Below the pieces are notes generated by a model. That model was not told where the DNA came from. It saw only the letters and a list, made by a program, of their open reading frames with translations, and made no database searches. 64,000 nucleotides of DNA from Spatholobus suberectus. Its lineage: Eukaryota > Streptophyta > Magnoliopsida > Fabales > Fabaceae. Made by a program: the position numbers and the translations under genes. Of this stretch, positions 63,521-64,000 are shown in pieces. How positions within the stretch are numbered: the first letter of the stretch is position 1; every line of letters starts with the position of its first letter. The stretch covers positions 60,464-124,463 of the forward strand of contig QUWT01000122.1 in the NCBI GenBank assembly GCA_004329165.1, given 5' to 3'.

Positions 63521-64000
63521 TGTGACGCCCTTTGTCACAACACTTATTTTCTCTAGTATTTTATTTAAATGCTAGCCTTTAATAATAAACATTTTACAGG
63601 TAAATTTTTTTCTAAGTGTAATCATGATGGAAATAATTAGTGAATTCATAAACTCATACATATAAAACACAAAACCAATATCAACACATGCCTATCCATG
63701 CACATATATAGACGTCTTAAGTGACAACCACCAGAAGTATGTGGTGATAAGGATGTACATATCAGCATATATCATAGAATTTATAGTATCTCAAAAAGAA
63801 AAGGATTAGCCTAGCTGACTAGTATATACATAACATCAAAAGATAAGGATCGTAGCCTACCCATATATAATAGATCAAAAGGGTAAAAGCCTATAGATCA
63901 GAGTAGTTAGTTATCTACATCCTCAATCTACCCCATCCATGGAATTGCTACTAACAGTCCTCCTCGGGATCCTCCTCCTCCTTGTCCTTAGCAACATGGC
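63521..64000 (-). mobile_element. LTR-d-family LTR, minus orientation, runs off window
   Basis: It starts TGTGACGCCCTTTGTCACAA, which matches the reverse complement of the LTR-d end at 40620 and 7131 (TGTAACACCCTTTGTCACAA). It breaks the duplication directly after 'gtatcctagtcc' (copy A 23634). The right end is outside the window. Confidence 0.75.

Noticed and set aside
1..64000. Full-length retrotransposons with gag and pol
   Set aside because: No reverse transcriptase, RNase H, integrase or protease motifs are seen in any frame, and each LTR with readable target duplications stands alone.

Overview
This window looks like repeat-rich nuclear DNA from a flowering plant, with no intact host gene that I can support. 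It is strongly AT-rich, has no bacterial-style gene packing, and every long open frame is short or lies inside a transposable element. LTRs that open with TGTAACACCC, arrays of 'cgcttagcgagc'-like motifs, a broken plant-type RPA1-like gene, a Stowaway-type MITE and a Cassandra LTR carrying 5S rRNA sequence all point to a eudicot. A legume is my best guess, but only from the general look of the LTRs.

Layout. The window is dominated by a direct large-scale duplication. Copy A runs from 1 to about 23634 and is followed by A-only sequence to about 25.9 kb. Copy B runs from about 38062 to 63520. Between them lie an older, diverged third copy (C, 25931-32048) of part of the unit, a SINE fragment and a 4.5-kb LTR. 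By eye A and B are about 95-97% identical, with stretches of up to 180 bp identical.

Mobile elements. At least eight large LTRs without any internal gag/pol region are visible. Five have target-site duplications that I could read directly: E1 1422-5996 (GGTTG), E4 16853-19324 (CAACT), E7 29631-31472 (ACCAC), E2 32167-36656 (AATTC) and E5 57216-59999 (AAGGT). They are best read as solo LTRs. E1 and E5 are each matched by an empty site in the other duplicate, so they arrived after the duplication. E3 (both copies), E4, a MULE with 9-bp target duplications (16710-20169 and 50841-54225) and LTR-d are present in both copies and so predate it. E6 and a Cassandra LTR form a composite in copy B only. 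A last LTR enters at 63521 and leaves the window.

Shared LTR design. Although their middles differ completely, several LTR families share one order of parts: a TATA-like box, a leader of roughly 200 nt, an AG|GTA(A/T)-type splice-donor-like site, a highly variable middle (tandem repeats or captured gene pieces, including the RPA1-like pseudogene in E3), an acceptor-like GGCAG, then a conserved GC-richer block with a covarying hairpin, and a TGTTACA or TGTCACA end. I propose that these LTRs carry their own intron. E4 also carries a tandem array of small hairpins whose stems differ in sequence but stay paired. These two patterns are the most unusual signals in the window.
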